Origin: Oncomelania hupensis
Taxonomy: Eukaryota > Mollusca > Gastropoda > Littorinimorpha > Pomatiopsidae
Direction: 5' to 3'
DNA length: 64,000 bases
Assembly: GCA_036898135.1 (NCBI GenBank)
Contig: JBAHVR010000235.1
Location: forward strand, 21,001-85,000
Positions 10,361-22,712 of this stretch are shown here, in pieces. Position 1 is the first letter of the stretch. The number at the start of each line of letters is the position of its first letter. The notes below the pieces were generated by a model. That model was given only the letters and a program-made list of their open reading frames with translations. It did not search any database and was not told where the DNA came from. The translations under genes and the position numbers were made by a program.

Positions 10361-12267
10361 TGGATATATGTGTTGCCAGATACCTTTGATAAAGTTCGGA
10401 ATGAAGGGCGAAAGCTTGGGGTGTTGACTAAAATGAATAATAGAAAAACAAGTGAGAGTATGAGTGTGCAGTGTTTGGTGTTTTGACTGTGACTGTCTAT
10501 CTTCCGCCTTGAGCGGTTTGAATACTTGCACCTCGCCAAACTTTAGTGGCACGGTTTCCAGCTTATTTCTTGTATTCTTTTTATTTTTTTTTAAAATTAA
10601 ACTTTTTTTGACCTACGGTTCAACAGAATGAGGTGATTCTTTACAGAATGGGTGAGACAAAGCAGCAAAGGAAAACAAAATAATATAAAATTTAAAATAA
10701 CCTATATAAGTTACCAGCAGAACCGTTCAAAATAAATCTAATAATATTGGAAAATAAAACTAGAATTGGAACAGGAGTTCTTCATGACAAGTAGGCCTAC
10801 ACACTATAACACAAACCCGTCAAAAATAACATTATATAAAAGCCATTTCTGACAAAACTGGTGGTGTCGTAGTTCAATTTTGTGGAAATATTCATCCACT
10901 TGATATTAATATTTTAAATAACTCAAGAAAGCATTCAAGTGAGGTTTTGACCCACTAAAACGACATTTAGATATCGAATAATTTGGCATGTAAGTTTATC
11001 AATATAAAATTAAAGCATTCGTCCATTTGAAAGTTGTTTTCACAACCAAACAAGACAAGACATTTTGAAAATCTCAGTTTTGTTACATGATCACGGTTGT
11101 TTGTTTCAAATGTCGTTTTAAATCATTCCAAAACCTATATGAGTGCGGACAAGCCCCTAAATAATGAAGAATTGTGTCTTTATCGCAGGACACTATGACC
11201 ATCGTTATAATTATACAAGTTGGATGCAAGACAATATAAACTTACTTTGACCTTGCTCTGTTTCATTGGCCTGTGCGCTGTGGGGTGAATGAACATTGAG
11301 GTATAACCTCCACAACCACCCTTGGCGATACGGCAGACGGGGATAACCATCCCAGGGAAAGAGGGGGTAGGTACCTAGCTCAACACTGAATCACCAGAGC
11401 AATTTTCCAGTTTGTTCCATATTGTGACCTGCGTTGTATGACTGGATCTTATTGTAAACGGCTGTGGCAGACTGAATGGTCTAATCAAATTATTTCAAAT
11501 TCTTCCAGATTTATCTGCTTCTTTGCCTAACTGCATCCATCCGCAAAGAAGAAACTGTTTTGCCTCGCCTTCATAATGGACATACTTATGTCACCCATAG
11601 TTTCCTTTTAAAAGGAGAAGAACAGTACCATGGTGCTTTGCATGTGACAAATCCTTTTTCGTTCGCCATTTTATGTCTGAATGTGCTGATCTGGTTGATG
11701 AAAGGGAAATATATTTTGGTTCAATACCTTTTGGTGAGATTTTTAAAGTATGCAATAGTCAGCACCTGTTTCAATTTTTAGTGCCAACCCCCTAATCTTC
11801 TTGTCAGTATTTCCGGACCCGTTTGTCAGTATTTTTTAACACTTGTCAGTATTTTTTTTTTCTCGCAAAACCTAGCCTATGACACTATAAAGTAACGACA
11901 GGCTTCCCTCTGTAACAGAAGGCTATTTTCAATCCTCTAAAATCACGATAAAAATCAGCTTGTTGAACACCACACTTGTTTTACTCTAAAATCACCATGA
12001 AAATCAGCTTGTTGAACGCAGCGACGTTCAGTGAGTGCAGGAGTACTATTATGAGACCAGAAACCGGTACAAAAGCACCGCTGGCAAAGATAAACGATCG
12101 GCAACTTTTCCTCCGTATTTTTATAAAAGCTACCGTATTTCCGTATTTAATTCACTTCGCCGGAATTAAATACGGTCAATCCGTACTGGTTGGCACCAAT
12201 GAATTTACATGATGTTGGTTTGTCCTATTTAAATGTTAACAGTTTAGCCTGACTTCACTTCATTTTG
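10361..12267. other. Interval without recognised genes
   Basis: AT-rich. It holds a ~33-bp duplicated segment (about 11934-11967 and 11984-12017, containing AATCAGCTTGTTGAAC) and a short motif near 11339-11368 (CGGGGATAACCATCCCAGGG) that recurs near 45183-45210, so it belongs to an unidentified dispersed repeat. ORFs here are short and show no domain. Confidence 0.5.
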
Positions 12268-12312
12268 TGTGGTCCTGATTGGGCTCGTGACAGTCCGCTG
12301 GACCCTATAAGC
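12268..12312 (+). mobile_element. Family R 3'-end fragment
   Basis: GGTCCTGATTGGGCTCGTGA followed by CAGTCCGCTGGACCCTATAA matches the 3' end of the ~580-bp repeat called family R here. Only about 45 bp is recognisable. Confidence 0.7.
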
Positions 12313-12393
12313 ACTGAGCACAAGCGCCTGTGGCATTGAGTATCTATCTAATCATACTGCTAAAATGGACTGTGAACATGGCCAGTTTTTATT

Positions 12394-12466
12394 TCGCCCA
12401 TCATGGGATTCGAACCTGGGTCATCGGTGTGCCAAACGAAGGCTCAACCACTTGAGCTACGGCAGT
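12394..12466 (-). mobile_element. tRNA-derived SINE head
   Basis: On the minus strand TAGCTCAAGTGGTTGAGC resembles a pol III A box and GGTTCGAATCC (12406-12416) is a perfect B box. The ends do not pair into an acceptor stem, so this is a tRNA-derived SINE rather than a tRNA gene. Confidence 0.65.
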
Positions 12467-12827
12467 AGGACACTGTGGAGGTATATATAAAACAAAACAA
12501 TACAATATAATATAATATTTACAACACAGTAAAATACAATACAACAGTCAATAATACAATACAACACAACGCAACGCCTGTGCCTGCGTGAGAACCTTTT
12601 TAAAGTCACGTGATGCCACAGGGAGGCCAAGGTTAGCTGCGCGCGCGGCACAATTGATCCATTCAGACCACGTAACACAACTTCAAGTACTCCAGAAATA
12701 GCGATAAATGAATGAATGAATAATTTATAAAGCGCGTAAATATCTCCACGCCGACGGGCATGATCGCAGCGCTGGTGGGAGGGAGGTGAATAAACACACA
12801 CCCACACCCACACCCACACACCCACAC

Positions 12828-12888
<61 letters not shown>

Positions 12889-13216
12889 AGGATGCTATGT
12901 ACGCGCCTTTCCCCAAGGCTCAAAGCGCGGCGATCTATACCAACATACACGCTCACACAGAGACAGTGGCGAGAAGGGTGCATACATCATAACTTAACAT
13001 TTTAACTTCTTCACTATCGCTCAACACATTCTAGCAGGCAGACCAGTCAATTAACATTTAAGCAAAACTTTCAGCGCAGTGACTTATGAAATTGGGATGA
13101 GATCAGATAATTATACATCCAGATTATCAAGAAGAGAAGAAATGTGTTTTCAAGTTTCTGGAATGCCTTCCACCAGACCGGTGCAGTGTATCTGAGTGAA
13201 AGACCTCTGGCCATAC
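12467..13216. repeat. Low-complexity interval with CAC and AAT repeats
   Basis: Contains (CACACC)n at about 12796-12828 and (ATA)n at about 12828-12887. Flanking words such as TTTATAAAGCGCGTAAATAT and GATCGCAGCGCTGG look like a dispersed repeat; a related piece (CATAAAGCACCTTAATATCT) is near 17355. Confidence 0.7.
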
Positions 13217-13620
13217 CTATGGCGGCTTACTAGCGCCAAAACCGAGAGTTACCATTATCACGAGATAATTGAAATTATCACGTGTTCTGTGTAATTCACA
13301 GAGATATCGGTAATCCACAGTGTTAATTAATAATTATCAGTATTTGCCATGCTTTCCTAGCGCCAAAACCTGATAATTATAAATATCATGAGATAATTAC
13401 AATTATCAAGGGATAATTACAATTATCAAGCGATAATTACAATTATCAAGCGATAATTACAATTATCATTGACAAATTATAAATATCTTCGCGTGATCAT
13501 GTTTAATTTTCAGTTTGGGCTCAAGCAATCCGTCTGGAAATGCGTCAAAACAGAAAATTATAATTTTCACTTGATAATTACAATTTTCACGTGTTAATTA
13601 TAAATATGTCGTGTTCCACG
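13217..13620 (+). repeat. Left terminal region with palindromic arrays
   Basis: Begins with the 27-bp TIR. Five spaced GATAATT...AATTATC units lie at about 13373-13470. GTGATCATGTTTAATTTTCA (from 13491) and the following CAATCCGTCTGGAAATGCG are shared with the right end in inverted orientation. Confidence 0.75.
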
Positions 13621-13660
13621 GAACTGTTCGGTTTTGTCTCAACCATGCTGCGTATACGCA

Positions 13661-13758
13661 TGCGCATTATATAGTGACCAATCAGCGTAGACTTGCGAAA
13701 TCCCGCTTTTTCACCACGCTGCAAATTTGTGGGACAGAAGTTTCTTTTCAAGAAAACG
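13661..13758 (+). promoter_or_regulatory. Likely promoter and 5' UTR exon of the HECT gene
   Basis: TATATAG at 13668-13674 is followed by GACCAATCAG, and a consensus splice donor (AAACG|GTAAGC) occurs at 13758/13759. The region follows the left terminal repeats directly. GCATGCGC words here resemble those before the transposase start at 39176-39228. Transcription start and exon are inferred. Confidence 0.45.
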
Positions 13759-14416
13759 GTAAGCAAAATTACATACTTCTTGTCTGAGTATATAATTATT
13801 TACGTCAGTAATATATACTTTTAACCGTAGTTACTGATACGGATTACATTCGAAGTATACAACGCCGCGTGTGGTGCCAATGTCAATGATTGTGTTGTAG
13901 ATTTGTGGAACACTGACAATTGCTGTAGGCCTAGTCACACTTACAGTGTGTTGATAACAGTATCCGTCACGTGTGTTTGTTAATGAAGCGGGCTTACTGT
14001 AAACATTGTAAGACTGATATGAATGCAACAGACAAAACGGCTGCATGAATATGTGAACATGGCTGCATGAATATATATATATATATATTGATGTTTACAG
14101 CACCAATTGCCCGTGAGCCATCTCGCCTACATCAAGAGGCAAAATGTGTTTGTTTTTGTCCTCTGGCTCTGTTGAACCTAATTTTGTTGTGATGTTTTCA
14201 GACAATATGTGGCATGATAGAGATTATGATGAGGACTTCCAGCAGCCGGAAAGGCACATACCACTAGATTTAGAAGACTGACATACAAGGTGGGCAGTTT
14301 TCTGGTTGTCCAATATGATTTGCTTGAAAATGAATTCATAAGTTAAAATAAGCATACTTGTTTGCTTTACAATTTATTTTTTAAATATCACTAGGACTTC
14401 TGTTATTGTGATTCTA

Positions 14417-14790
14417 TGACGGCCTACTAAGCGCCAAAACCAAGAGTTAGGCCTACCATTATAATGAGATAATTGAAATTAACACGTGTTCTGTGTAATT
14501 ACTAATTTACAGAGATACCAGTAATCCACAGTGTTAATTGATAATTATTAGTATTTGCCACACCTTCCTAGCGCTAAAACCTGATAATTACAAATATGCT
14601 GAGAGAATTACCAATATTATAGGGAAAATACAATTATCAAGGGATAATTACAATTATCAATATATCATTGAAAAATTATAGGTATTTTTGCGTGGTCATG
14701 TTTAATTTTCTGTTAATTGTAAATATGTCGATATTTGTAATTATCACATGATATTTGTAATGATTAGGTTTTGGCTCTAGTAGGTCTTCA
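14417..14790. mobile_element. MITE-like element related to the giant element ends
   Basis: 374 bp flanked by TA on both sides (14415-14416, 14791-14792). Its ends TGACGGCCTACTAAGCGCCA and GGTTTTGGCTCTAGTAGG are imperfect inverted repeats and match the giant element TIR with few changes. The inside repeats the left terminal region. It may be a non-autonomous relative, or an older left end. Confidence 0.6.
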
Positions 14791-15060
14791 TAATGTGAAT
14801 TACACAGAACACGTGTTATTTACTAATAATAATATTATAACTGATGCCTGTAAATGTACATTTTGCGTTATTAAGTTGCATAATTCAGAATTAGGCATTA
14901 TTAGGATAGTTGTAATTAACAAGACTAGTGTTCTGTGTAATTCACAGAGATACCGGTAATTCGCAGTGTTTATTACCAATTTTCAATCTTGGCCACTCCT
15001 TACTAGCGCCAAAACCCCAGGCTTGCTATGAACAGTGGCGCGCATGTGCATTTGAATGCA
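14791..15060. repeat. Further terminal-type repeats
   Basis: Segments of the terminal repeat in both orientations (GAATTACACAGAACACGTGT at about 14797 and TTCTGTGTAATTCACAGAGA at about 14931). They end in CCAAAACCCC, then a stretch with GCGCGCATG that resembles the DNA immediately upstream of the transposase ATG at 39176-39228. Confidence 0.6.
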
Positions 15061-16040
15061 ATTTTTAGACTTTTGTTATTTATTCTGATACCACAGACTG
15101 AATATTGTGTCTTTAACTTAAGGAAAGTGTCAAAGTCTTGGATACTGTAGTGTAGGCTTATGCCACAGACTGATTATTTTGTGCGTAGGGTTCAGTGTAA
15201 GTCAGTGGCAGAGAGACAATATTATTGTTTCAATAATACTAACAATGTCACAGTGTGAAACTTTCCTTGTGGAGCAACATAGGTTGGAGTTAGAGACTAA
15301 GAGAGATTCAATATCTTTATGTTCATACATTCCTCATTTCTAATTATAAATGATCTCCAATCCAATAAAATAAACTGTAACCTTTTGTGTAAAGATAGTT
15401 TCAGAATGTTATTTGTTCTAAAAGTATGGATTAGTGAAATCAACTATGCTCAAGGAGATTGGTAACTGAATGCAGATAAAGAAACGGTGAGTCTGTGTAA
15501 ATTTGGATTAAGATTTGAACACCTTGGTGAGAAATTAGTGCAGCATTATTAAGTGCAAATTTTTTTGTAAAGTTAAGGTGTTCCCGGTGCAAGTTTTCGG
15601 TGTGAAAAATGTAAAAATTGTCCAGCTTCAATGGGCAGTGTCCCCTGATTCCCACCAGGGGTGTTGTCACTGGACTTCACCAGGGGCTTATCCCGGCACC
15701 CACAATAATTTCCTCCTTTTTTGCTTATTTCCTATTGCCTTTTCTGAATAATAACTTTTGGGTTTTGGTGCTTGTAGACCGTCATATGTTATTGCATTAG
15801 AGGTGTATAGTCTGCTTGGTCAGCATGCTTTGCTTTGTTCCTCCTTTGTCCTTTTACCAGAGTTGTTAATTTCGTGATTGCAGATCAGATTCAAAATCAC
15901 GATTGCAGATCAGATTCAAAATCACTTATAATACATTTTATTTTCTTGCCTGTGAACTGCTGTTTCCTTGTCATACCTGAACTTTGAGTGTGGGTGCAAG
16001 ATTTGAAACTTAACACATCTTAATTCTCTACATTTTGCAG
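15061..16040. other. Intron-like interval of the HECT gene
   Basis: No confident exon. A short reading frame following an AG at 15259 (CETFLVEQHRLELETK) could be coding but has no clear donor. A ~24-bp tandem duplication (GCAGATCAGATTCAAAATCA) lies at about 15878-15925. Confidence 0.4.
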
Positions 16041-17559
16041 GTGTGCCACTGGATAGCAATGCCAGTGGCAAATCATTTTTCAAAAATGGTGAAACGCCAC
16101 AAGTGTTTCAGCTGCTGATTTCCAGTAAAGGCCGCTCACTCAACCCTCTGCCAAACTGGGAGACAGACACTGTAGAGGTTATTAAAAAGAGGGTTAAGCA
16201 GGCCAGGATTTTTGTTGTGCCAGAGGTTTTTCGGTGAGCATAATATTAGAGCTGATGATGTTTACTCAGCTTGTCTATGTAGAAAAAATTGTTCGACTAG
16301 AAATTGAATACCACCTATAACAAACTGACTAGGAAATAAATCTGTTTTACTACAAATAGAATGCCTCTGATAATACACTGTTCGACCACATTACCTAAAA
16401 AAATAAAGTACAATGCCTCCAACATGATACTGTTTTGACCGGTATGGATCATTTAGCTTACTTGATCAGAATGTGTACTTGAATGGTAATCTTCCCTGGT
16501 AATCGGGAGATTGATTTGGCCATCCCGCCATAGTTTTTTGAAGCTCTAGTTTCCCAGACTGAAAATGCACATAGCATTTTATTGATATGGTTTGTTTTAT
16601 AGAGACCAACCTCCAGATGTGCTGCCATTTATGGGACAAGCCGCTCAACCGCCACCTATTATAGAGGACGCTCCGCTGCAGCTGCCGGTCCTCCAAGCAC
16701 GCCCTATCCTGCAGGTTCTACAACCATGCCCTAGCCTCCAGAATGCTTTGACACAGCCCATCGGACCTGGGTACATTGATAACACTCCAGGAGATTTGGC
16801 ACCTGTGTGGATTGAGGTTATTGTTTTGGTCATCATGTCTTTTGGCTATAACTCTGGCCTTTACCTTAAAGTTTTTTGTAATGATACATTAACGTTACAC
16901 CATTGACAGCCTACTTGCTCAAAAAACAGATACTTAAAATTTGATTTATAACTGAAAATTGCAATGGTGTTTCCTTAATAATGTTTAGTTTCGGACCAAC
17001 ACTGAAGCCTAAAAGAAAACCCCAGCAAATATATGTCGCAGCCAAAATAACATAATTGGTTTTTTTATTATATAGATTATCAATAATGAAAACTACTTTC
17101 ATGGTTTAAATTTCATTTAAGGGACATGCATCCGAATTTAAGCTGCCACTTTGGTAAAACAGTTGTGTTGATCATTACCCAGATTTGATTTTTTTCCTTT
17201 GCTTCGATTTAGCATGTAATATTTCTCCCAAGCTCCATTTTTTTTCCAATATGTGAGCCACACTGTTTCACATGACAAATGTGCGTACAAGTTCATGCTA
17301 GAAATAAAATGTATGGCCTTTTTATGAATCCTGATGAATGAATGATTCTACATTTCATAAAGCACCTTAATATCTCCACATAATGAAGGACATTTGAAAA
17401 ACTTTCAACTCTAGTCTAATTGCATTTTGTGTAATAGATTCACCTAGTACAGAAATCCAACACTATTTAAGCTGTCTTTAATGGGTTTTGGTAAGTTTTG
17501 CTGGTTTGCCTCAGGGGTGGGGGAGGGGGGGGGTGGTACCAATGTGCTTCAGATGGAAG

Positions 17560-19070
17560 TTTCCAAAGCGTGTGTGTTCAATTGTTTTGGTTGACTCAGG
17601 ACACTTTTTTTGTTAAACCTCTCTTTAGGACAGTTTGACCTACAATTTACTATATACAATTGATATCATATTCTGCATCATTGTTTGTTTTTGCATATAT
17701 TTGTTTATATTTCTTGTTTTCAGCTGGATTCTGGAACACCAACAGTTTCATTGCACCAGAGAGTGATCGAGGTAAGTACATTTCATTTCACTTTCCAGTT
17801 AAATAAAGCTGTTGTGTTAAATGTAATACATGCAGTGTAAATATGCTATGTTAGTTAGTTATTGCTTACAGGGTCCAGCGGGCTGTAAACAGCCGAACCA
17901 GGACCACAAAATCAGGACCACAACTTAATTGAAAGAGGACTCACTCCTGATCCGTATAAAAGATCTTCTGAAACAACTTTAGAAGTAACACTGAAAGCAC
18001 TCCCCCATCGGCTGGTCACCTTACTATAAAGTCATCCCACACAGAGGGCGCTGAGGATATACTCTTAATTTATCGAACCCTCCGTTTATAGAAATAAAAT
18101 ATCATTATAAAATATCCACAAAACGTATACATATATAATGCCTACATTGCTAAATAATATCATAGGAAGCCCTAGTGGCCATTTGGCAGAAAATCCAATA
18201 TTCCCAAGATGACCCAACAGACCTCATACACAAATGAAGAGTTTTGGAAGAGTTTTCAAGAAAAAAGGTAGGTGACTGGTCTAGCAAAGAACATAGTATA
18301 GTAGATTGATAGAACAGAGAATGCGAATGAACAAATGAGAAAGACTGCGACAGTGGGAATTTAAAGCACAAAATTTCCAAATGTGGGGATACTATTTATA
18401 CGGAAACCCCTGGCACCCCCACGGAGGGGGTGTGCTAGGTGTATGTTGCTAAGAATTAAACGGTTTCCTTTTGAACAGGGGCTAATAATATTTCTATGAT
18501 TTATATAGTACACATCACACTTGATTGGAGTAGTTCAACACACCCAATGTATACATTTTATTATTGTACTTATGTAACATGATTTTCTCTTACTAAGATA
18601 GTTCATGTTTCCAAAGCGTGTGTGTTCTATTGTTTGAGTTGACGCGGGACACTTTCCTGTTAAACCTCTCTTTAGGACATTTTGACCTGCACTTTACTAC
18701 TATTTATGTAATTGATATCATATTCTGCATCATTGTTTTTGCATATATTTTTATATATATTTTGTCTATTTCAGCTGGATTCTGGAACACCCACAGTTTC
18801 ACTGAACCATAGAGTGATCGAGGTAAGTACATTTGATTTCACTTTATCTTTCCAGTTAAATAAAGCAGTTTTTAAAAAAAATTAATAACATGTGGTGTAA
18901 ATTTGCTAGGTGTATGTTGCAAAGAATTAATCAGTTTCTTTTTTAACATGGGTTAATATTTCTATGATTTATATAGTACACACCACACTTCATTGGTATA
19001 GTTCACCCAATGACTATTTTCTTATTGTACTTATGTAACACGATTTTCTTACTAAGGTAGCTCATGTACT
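17560..19070 (+). repeat. Tandem duplication spanning a 48-bp exon
   Basis: Unit 1 (about 17560-17848, resuming 18438-18600) and unit 2 (about 18601-19070) align through intron, exon and intron. Each has a 48-nt exon (17724-17771, 18775-18822) encoding LDSGTPTVSL then HQRVIE or NHRVIE, with matching acceptor and GTAAGT donor. Several codon differences are synonymous. Unit 1 has since received a family R insertion. Confidence 0.9.
17849..18432 (-). mobile_element. Family R retroposon copy
   Basis: About 584 bp, sense on the minus strand, 3' tail (TAAC)n at the left. Short TGCTA repeats flank it. The tandem duplicate lacking it (TTTGCTAGGTGTATGTTG near 18900) shows the empty site. Confidence 0.85.
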
Positions 19071-19323
19071 GATAGTTTACTCAGAAGAAAACTATTACAA
19101 TAATTAATTATTTGAAATATTAGTGTTTTCACTATTGTAATTTTCAGAATCAACCGTTGAAAATGGTGATCCAGCAGTTGGCACCTAACCCTCCGGACGA
19201 GTCCAAAATTTTGTTGTCAATCGGGAGGGACACCTTCCTTGAAGATACTTGCAGCTGTTTCTTCAAGGACGGTGTTGATCTGAGGCGACCAACAGATGTT
19301 AAATTCAAGGGATGTCCATGGAT

Positions 19324-20408
19324 CAGGGTGGAGAATTCTCCGCGAATCCGCGGATTTCCGCGAAAGGCATTTGCATTTCCGAGAAAAAAAATATTGAGTT
19401 CCGAGTGTGAAAAGCTGAGGGGCTACCCTTTACTGGGCATAGCGGCCAAAAGCGGCCAAAGGTCTAAACAGGCAAAACGTCCAAAAGCGTCCGTATCAAC
19501 CATGTGGTTATATTCTCGCGTTGTTTGAAAGATTGCGAGACTTCCGGCAATTGACTTCCGGTTTTTTCTGTTGTGAAAACATTCGACTGCATTTCCACAA
19601 GTTTTCTCTGTGATGCATTCGTTTTTTCGATTTTATTTTCAAATTTTATTGTGTGTGTGTCTAAAATGGATGGTTTGGATTCTTCAACTGATGAAGGGGA
19701 GTTTACAGGCTTCCATTTATCAGACATTAAAGTGAGAGAAATGGACTTGGAGTCGGAGGAAGAGATCGGTACTGACATTAGACAATTAGTGTCAGAAGTG
19801 TGCATGCAATGATGCATACGATCTTTCAGACTGGCATAAAAGTGAAGAAGAGAAGGGGGCTTGTTTGGACATTTTAAAACTTTTTTTTTTATACACATGG
19901 AGTAATAAAAAAACAAGACATGACAAGAGAAGTAGAAAAAGGTAGATAATCAAAAGAGAATTTATTTCTGTTCATTTTGCATTTTATTTCATTTAAATCT
20001 ATACACTAGTCACTAATACCTAAGATGTTGTGTTTTTACTAACGTACCCCTAAATATCTCTAAAATTATAAAAATTCTTGCCTGTTTGCATCTAAAATAT
20101 AGACAACCGTGTGCCCAGTAAAATTGGAAATGTGGAGTTTGTGTGTAACAGTGGTGGACCTCAAACTTTGTTAGGCCTACAAATCAAGATTCGACTTAAC
20201 TTTTTTGAAAGACATGTGCATAAAACATTCTTTTCTTTGTTGTTGTTTCTATTCATGTTTACTTTGTGCTTTTTGCTTTCAGGAGAGGCCCTAAATTACT
20301 TTCAAAATTGCATACATTCATTTTCTTCCAGGGGGCGAATACCGGGGCTTGGCCCCTGGGCCCCGGCCGGATTTCAGAGATTTCTTGATTCAGTTGTTCT
20401 CCACCCTG
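19324..20408. mobile_element. DNA transposon inserted in a HECT exon
   Basis: 1085 bp with inverted ends CAGGGTGGAGAA...TTCTCCACCCTG and a 6-bp duplication ATGGAT at 19318-19323 and 20409-20414. Removing it restores an open exon reading KFKGCPWIDNGGLSRQF. A related exon fragment at 23539-23711 lacks it. Inside, an ATG at 19666 opens a 48-codon acidic peptide (MDGLDSSTDEGEF...) ending at 19812, of unknown function. No transposase domain is visible, so it is probably non-autonomous or decayed. Confidence 0.85.
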
Positions 20409-20527
20409 ATGGATAGATAATGGCGGGTTATCTCGCCAATTCCGAATGGAGTTGGTGAGCAAGATCTGCCAGTCCAGAATATTCAAGGGGCCTGTGTCAG
20501 AGCGATCACTCTGCAAGGATGCATTTT

Positions 20528-21046
20528 GTAAGTTATTTTCTGTTGCTAGAACCCATGAAAAAAATGTGTGATTAGGCTAACCCCATTAACCCTAAAAACA
20601 AATAAAATATTTGAAAACTTTTAGAGGCAATATTGTGAGCTTCATACCGAGAAGCATTGTTATTTATTTTTAAAGCCATGTTACCGTAATCCAAACTTTT
20701 TTTTTTTTTTTTGGGGGGGGGAGGGAGGGGGGGAGGGGGGAAGGTTTAGATATAACAAGTGCATATTTATATGGTTGTACGGTATTTGTACAATTACGTT
20801 TTTAAAAAAAGTTTTCCGAAGCCTGAAAACAATAGCCTTATGTTAAGTGTGTGGCCTGTTAAGAGACCAAAATGCATGACGTTTATTTTTTCTAGTTCAC
20901 AAAGAAAAGTTGCTTGATTTGTGTAAAATTACTAAGTCGGGAGGGTGGTTAAAGCTTATGGTCACACCATTAATTTCATAGCTCACACTGCTGCTCTTTT
21001 ATGCTTGCATTTGACTTATTCTGTGCCTTTGTTGTTTTTCTTTGAG
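20528..21046. other. HECT intron with T/G homopolymer
   Basis: Intron between two HECT exons. It contains a T16 run followed directly by G-rich sequence at about 20697-20742. Confidence 0.6.
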
Positions 21047-22621
21047 GTATGCGAAAAGACCTGTACAGACAGTATGGGACACTTCTAGCGTATGTTGTGG
21101 CCCATGGAGGACCATTTCCAAGGGTTTTTTCTCCAAACTTGTACAATGAGGTTGTCGGACAGCCTGTAATGTATACGGCCGCCGACATCGTGGAGCCAGA
21201 CAAGCGTGCACAAGTGATGGCGGTTGGTAAACCAGTTTCCCGAGTGATTCTTTCCTCTTTAGCAGGTGTTATTTGTACTGGAATAATTTATAGAACTATA
21301 TACATCAGTGATTTGGATATAATTGTTAGGAATGTGATGTGGTAGTTTATTATTAACAAAACAGGTATAAATAGCTGCGACAAGCTTATAATAATATATA
21401 CCCAGATTCCCGCAGTCTTGAATAAATGCTGGCTAGGAATCCACTGGGTTCTACCAGTGCAGTATCGAATCCCACTCACAATTGTTATTTTCTTAGCAAC
21501 TTTGGAGCAACCTTGTGGGAAAGGAAAATAGCAGCAACGAAAAAGAAGTGAGATTTGTAACTGCTGATTCTAGGGTTTCACAGCTAAAAACACTTTGAAG
21601 TGCATTCAAAACATAATGACAATGTCTGGTCAGGGTGCTATTTTTTTAATGGCAACCTTTGCAAATGGTATTAATTAGTTTTATCATCCTTTTTCTCTCA
21701 GTTGCTGAATGCACCTGATGAAGGGGCATACACCAAAGCAGCTGATGAAGCCAAGAACCTCATGGAGATCGCTGGCTGTGAGGACGCCACGTTTGCCACA
21801 AGGATAAGTCTTGCACAAGACTTGGCTGAATTTTTGTGCAAGGACAGGATGCAGCGACCTCTATCCCAGTGAGATATTTTATGCATTTAATACATGACCA
21901 AATGGGGGGAAAAAATGGTTGCCAACGGGCCAAATCTTTCCACAAGTACACTTTGGCCGTATAGCCTACACAAAGTGTGCACGAATGTTTATCTTCTTTG
22001 CATAAAATTCATAGCTAAGTAACTTTGCTGGAGTTGTGGAAATCGAGGTCCTAGTGCCAGTTACAGCAACACACAGTATGCATTGGTCAAATTGGGCAGT
22101 CTGCATGCTTGATGCAAAATGTGCACCTAAGTCGGTTTCAGCTGACCATTATCCTGAGCGACAATAGGTTAAATAGTGCGGTATCTGAGGACAACATTTA
22201 ATACTCAAATAAGTCTTCTACTTATTGTTGGTTTTTTCTTTTCATTGATTGTGTTGAGTGCACAAGCAAATATAATGAATGGCTGTTGCTTTGTAGATTC
22301 ATGCTTGGACTAAGTTCATTGGGTGTGCTGAAAGTACTTCAGGAGAACCCATAGACGTGCAGGACAATTTTCTTGCATGTGCTCCAACCACCTCTCTCCT
22401 GCCAAGATTTGATGGAGCTCTGGATGCATCCAGGTCCAGACAGTGGTCCGCTTGAAGTCCAAACTCATTCTTTTTTTTTGGACTTCATCCAAGAACTTGG
22501 TAAGTTTAGCATTATTCTCATTCAAACATGTTTCAAAAGAAGGGTAGTATTAATATAGTAGTTTACCGTACTAAAGTCAGAAGCCTGAATGCAGACTTCT
22601 TAATGTACCCATGACAGAAAT

Positions 22622-22712
22622 AGTGGTAATTTAAAGCAGTAAATGTCCACAAAATGGGGATACTATTTATACAGAAACCCCCGGCACTCCCACGGGTGTG
22701 GGGTGGCTAAAA
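22622..22712 (-). mobile_element. Family R 5'-end fragment
   Basis: About 90 bp in the intron before the last HECT exon matches the 5' end of family R (GGGGATACTATTTATACAGA then CCCCCGGCACTCCCACGGGT on the plus strand). The 3' part is missing, which is unusual for a retroposon and suggests later deletion. Confidence 0.75.

Noticed and set aside
12394..12466. Functional tRNA gene
   Set aside because: A and B boxes are present but no acceptor stem or credible anticodon arm forms; SINE head preferred. Same reasoning for 30925-30975 and 62232-62312.
15610..15660. CX2CX2C exon (RCEKCKNC)
   Set aside because: A short open stretch with no good acceptor/donor pair and no phase match to the next HECT exon.
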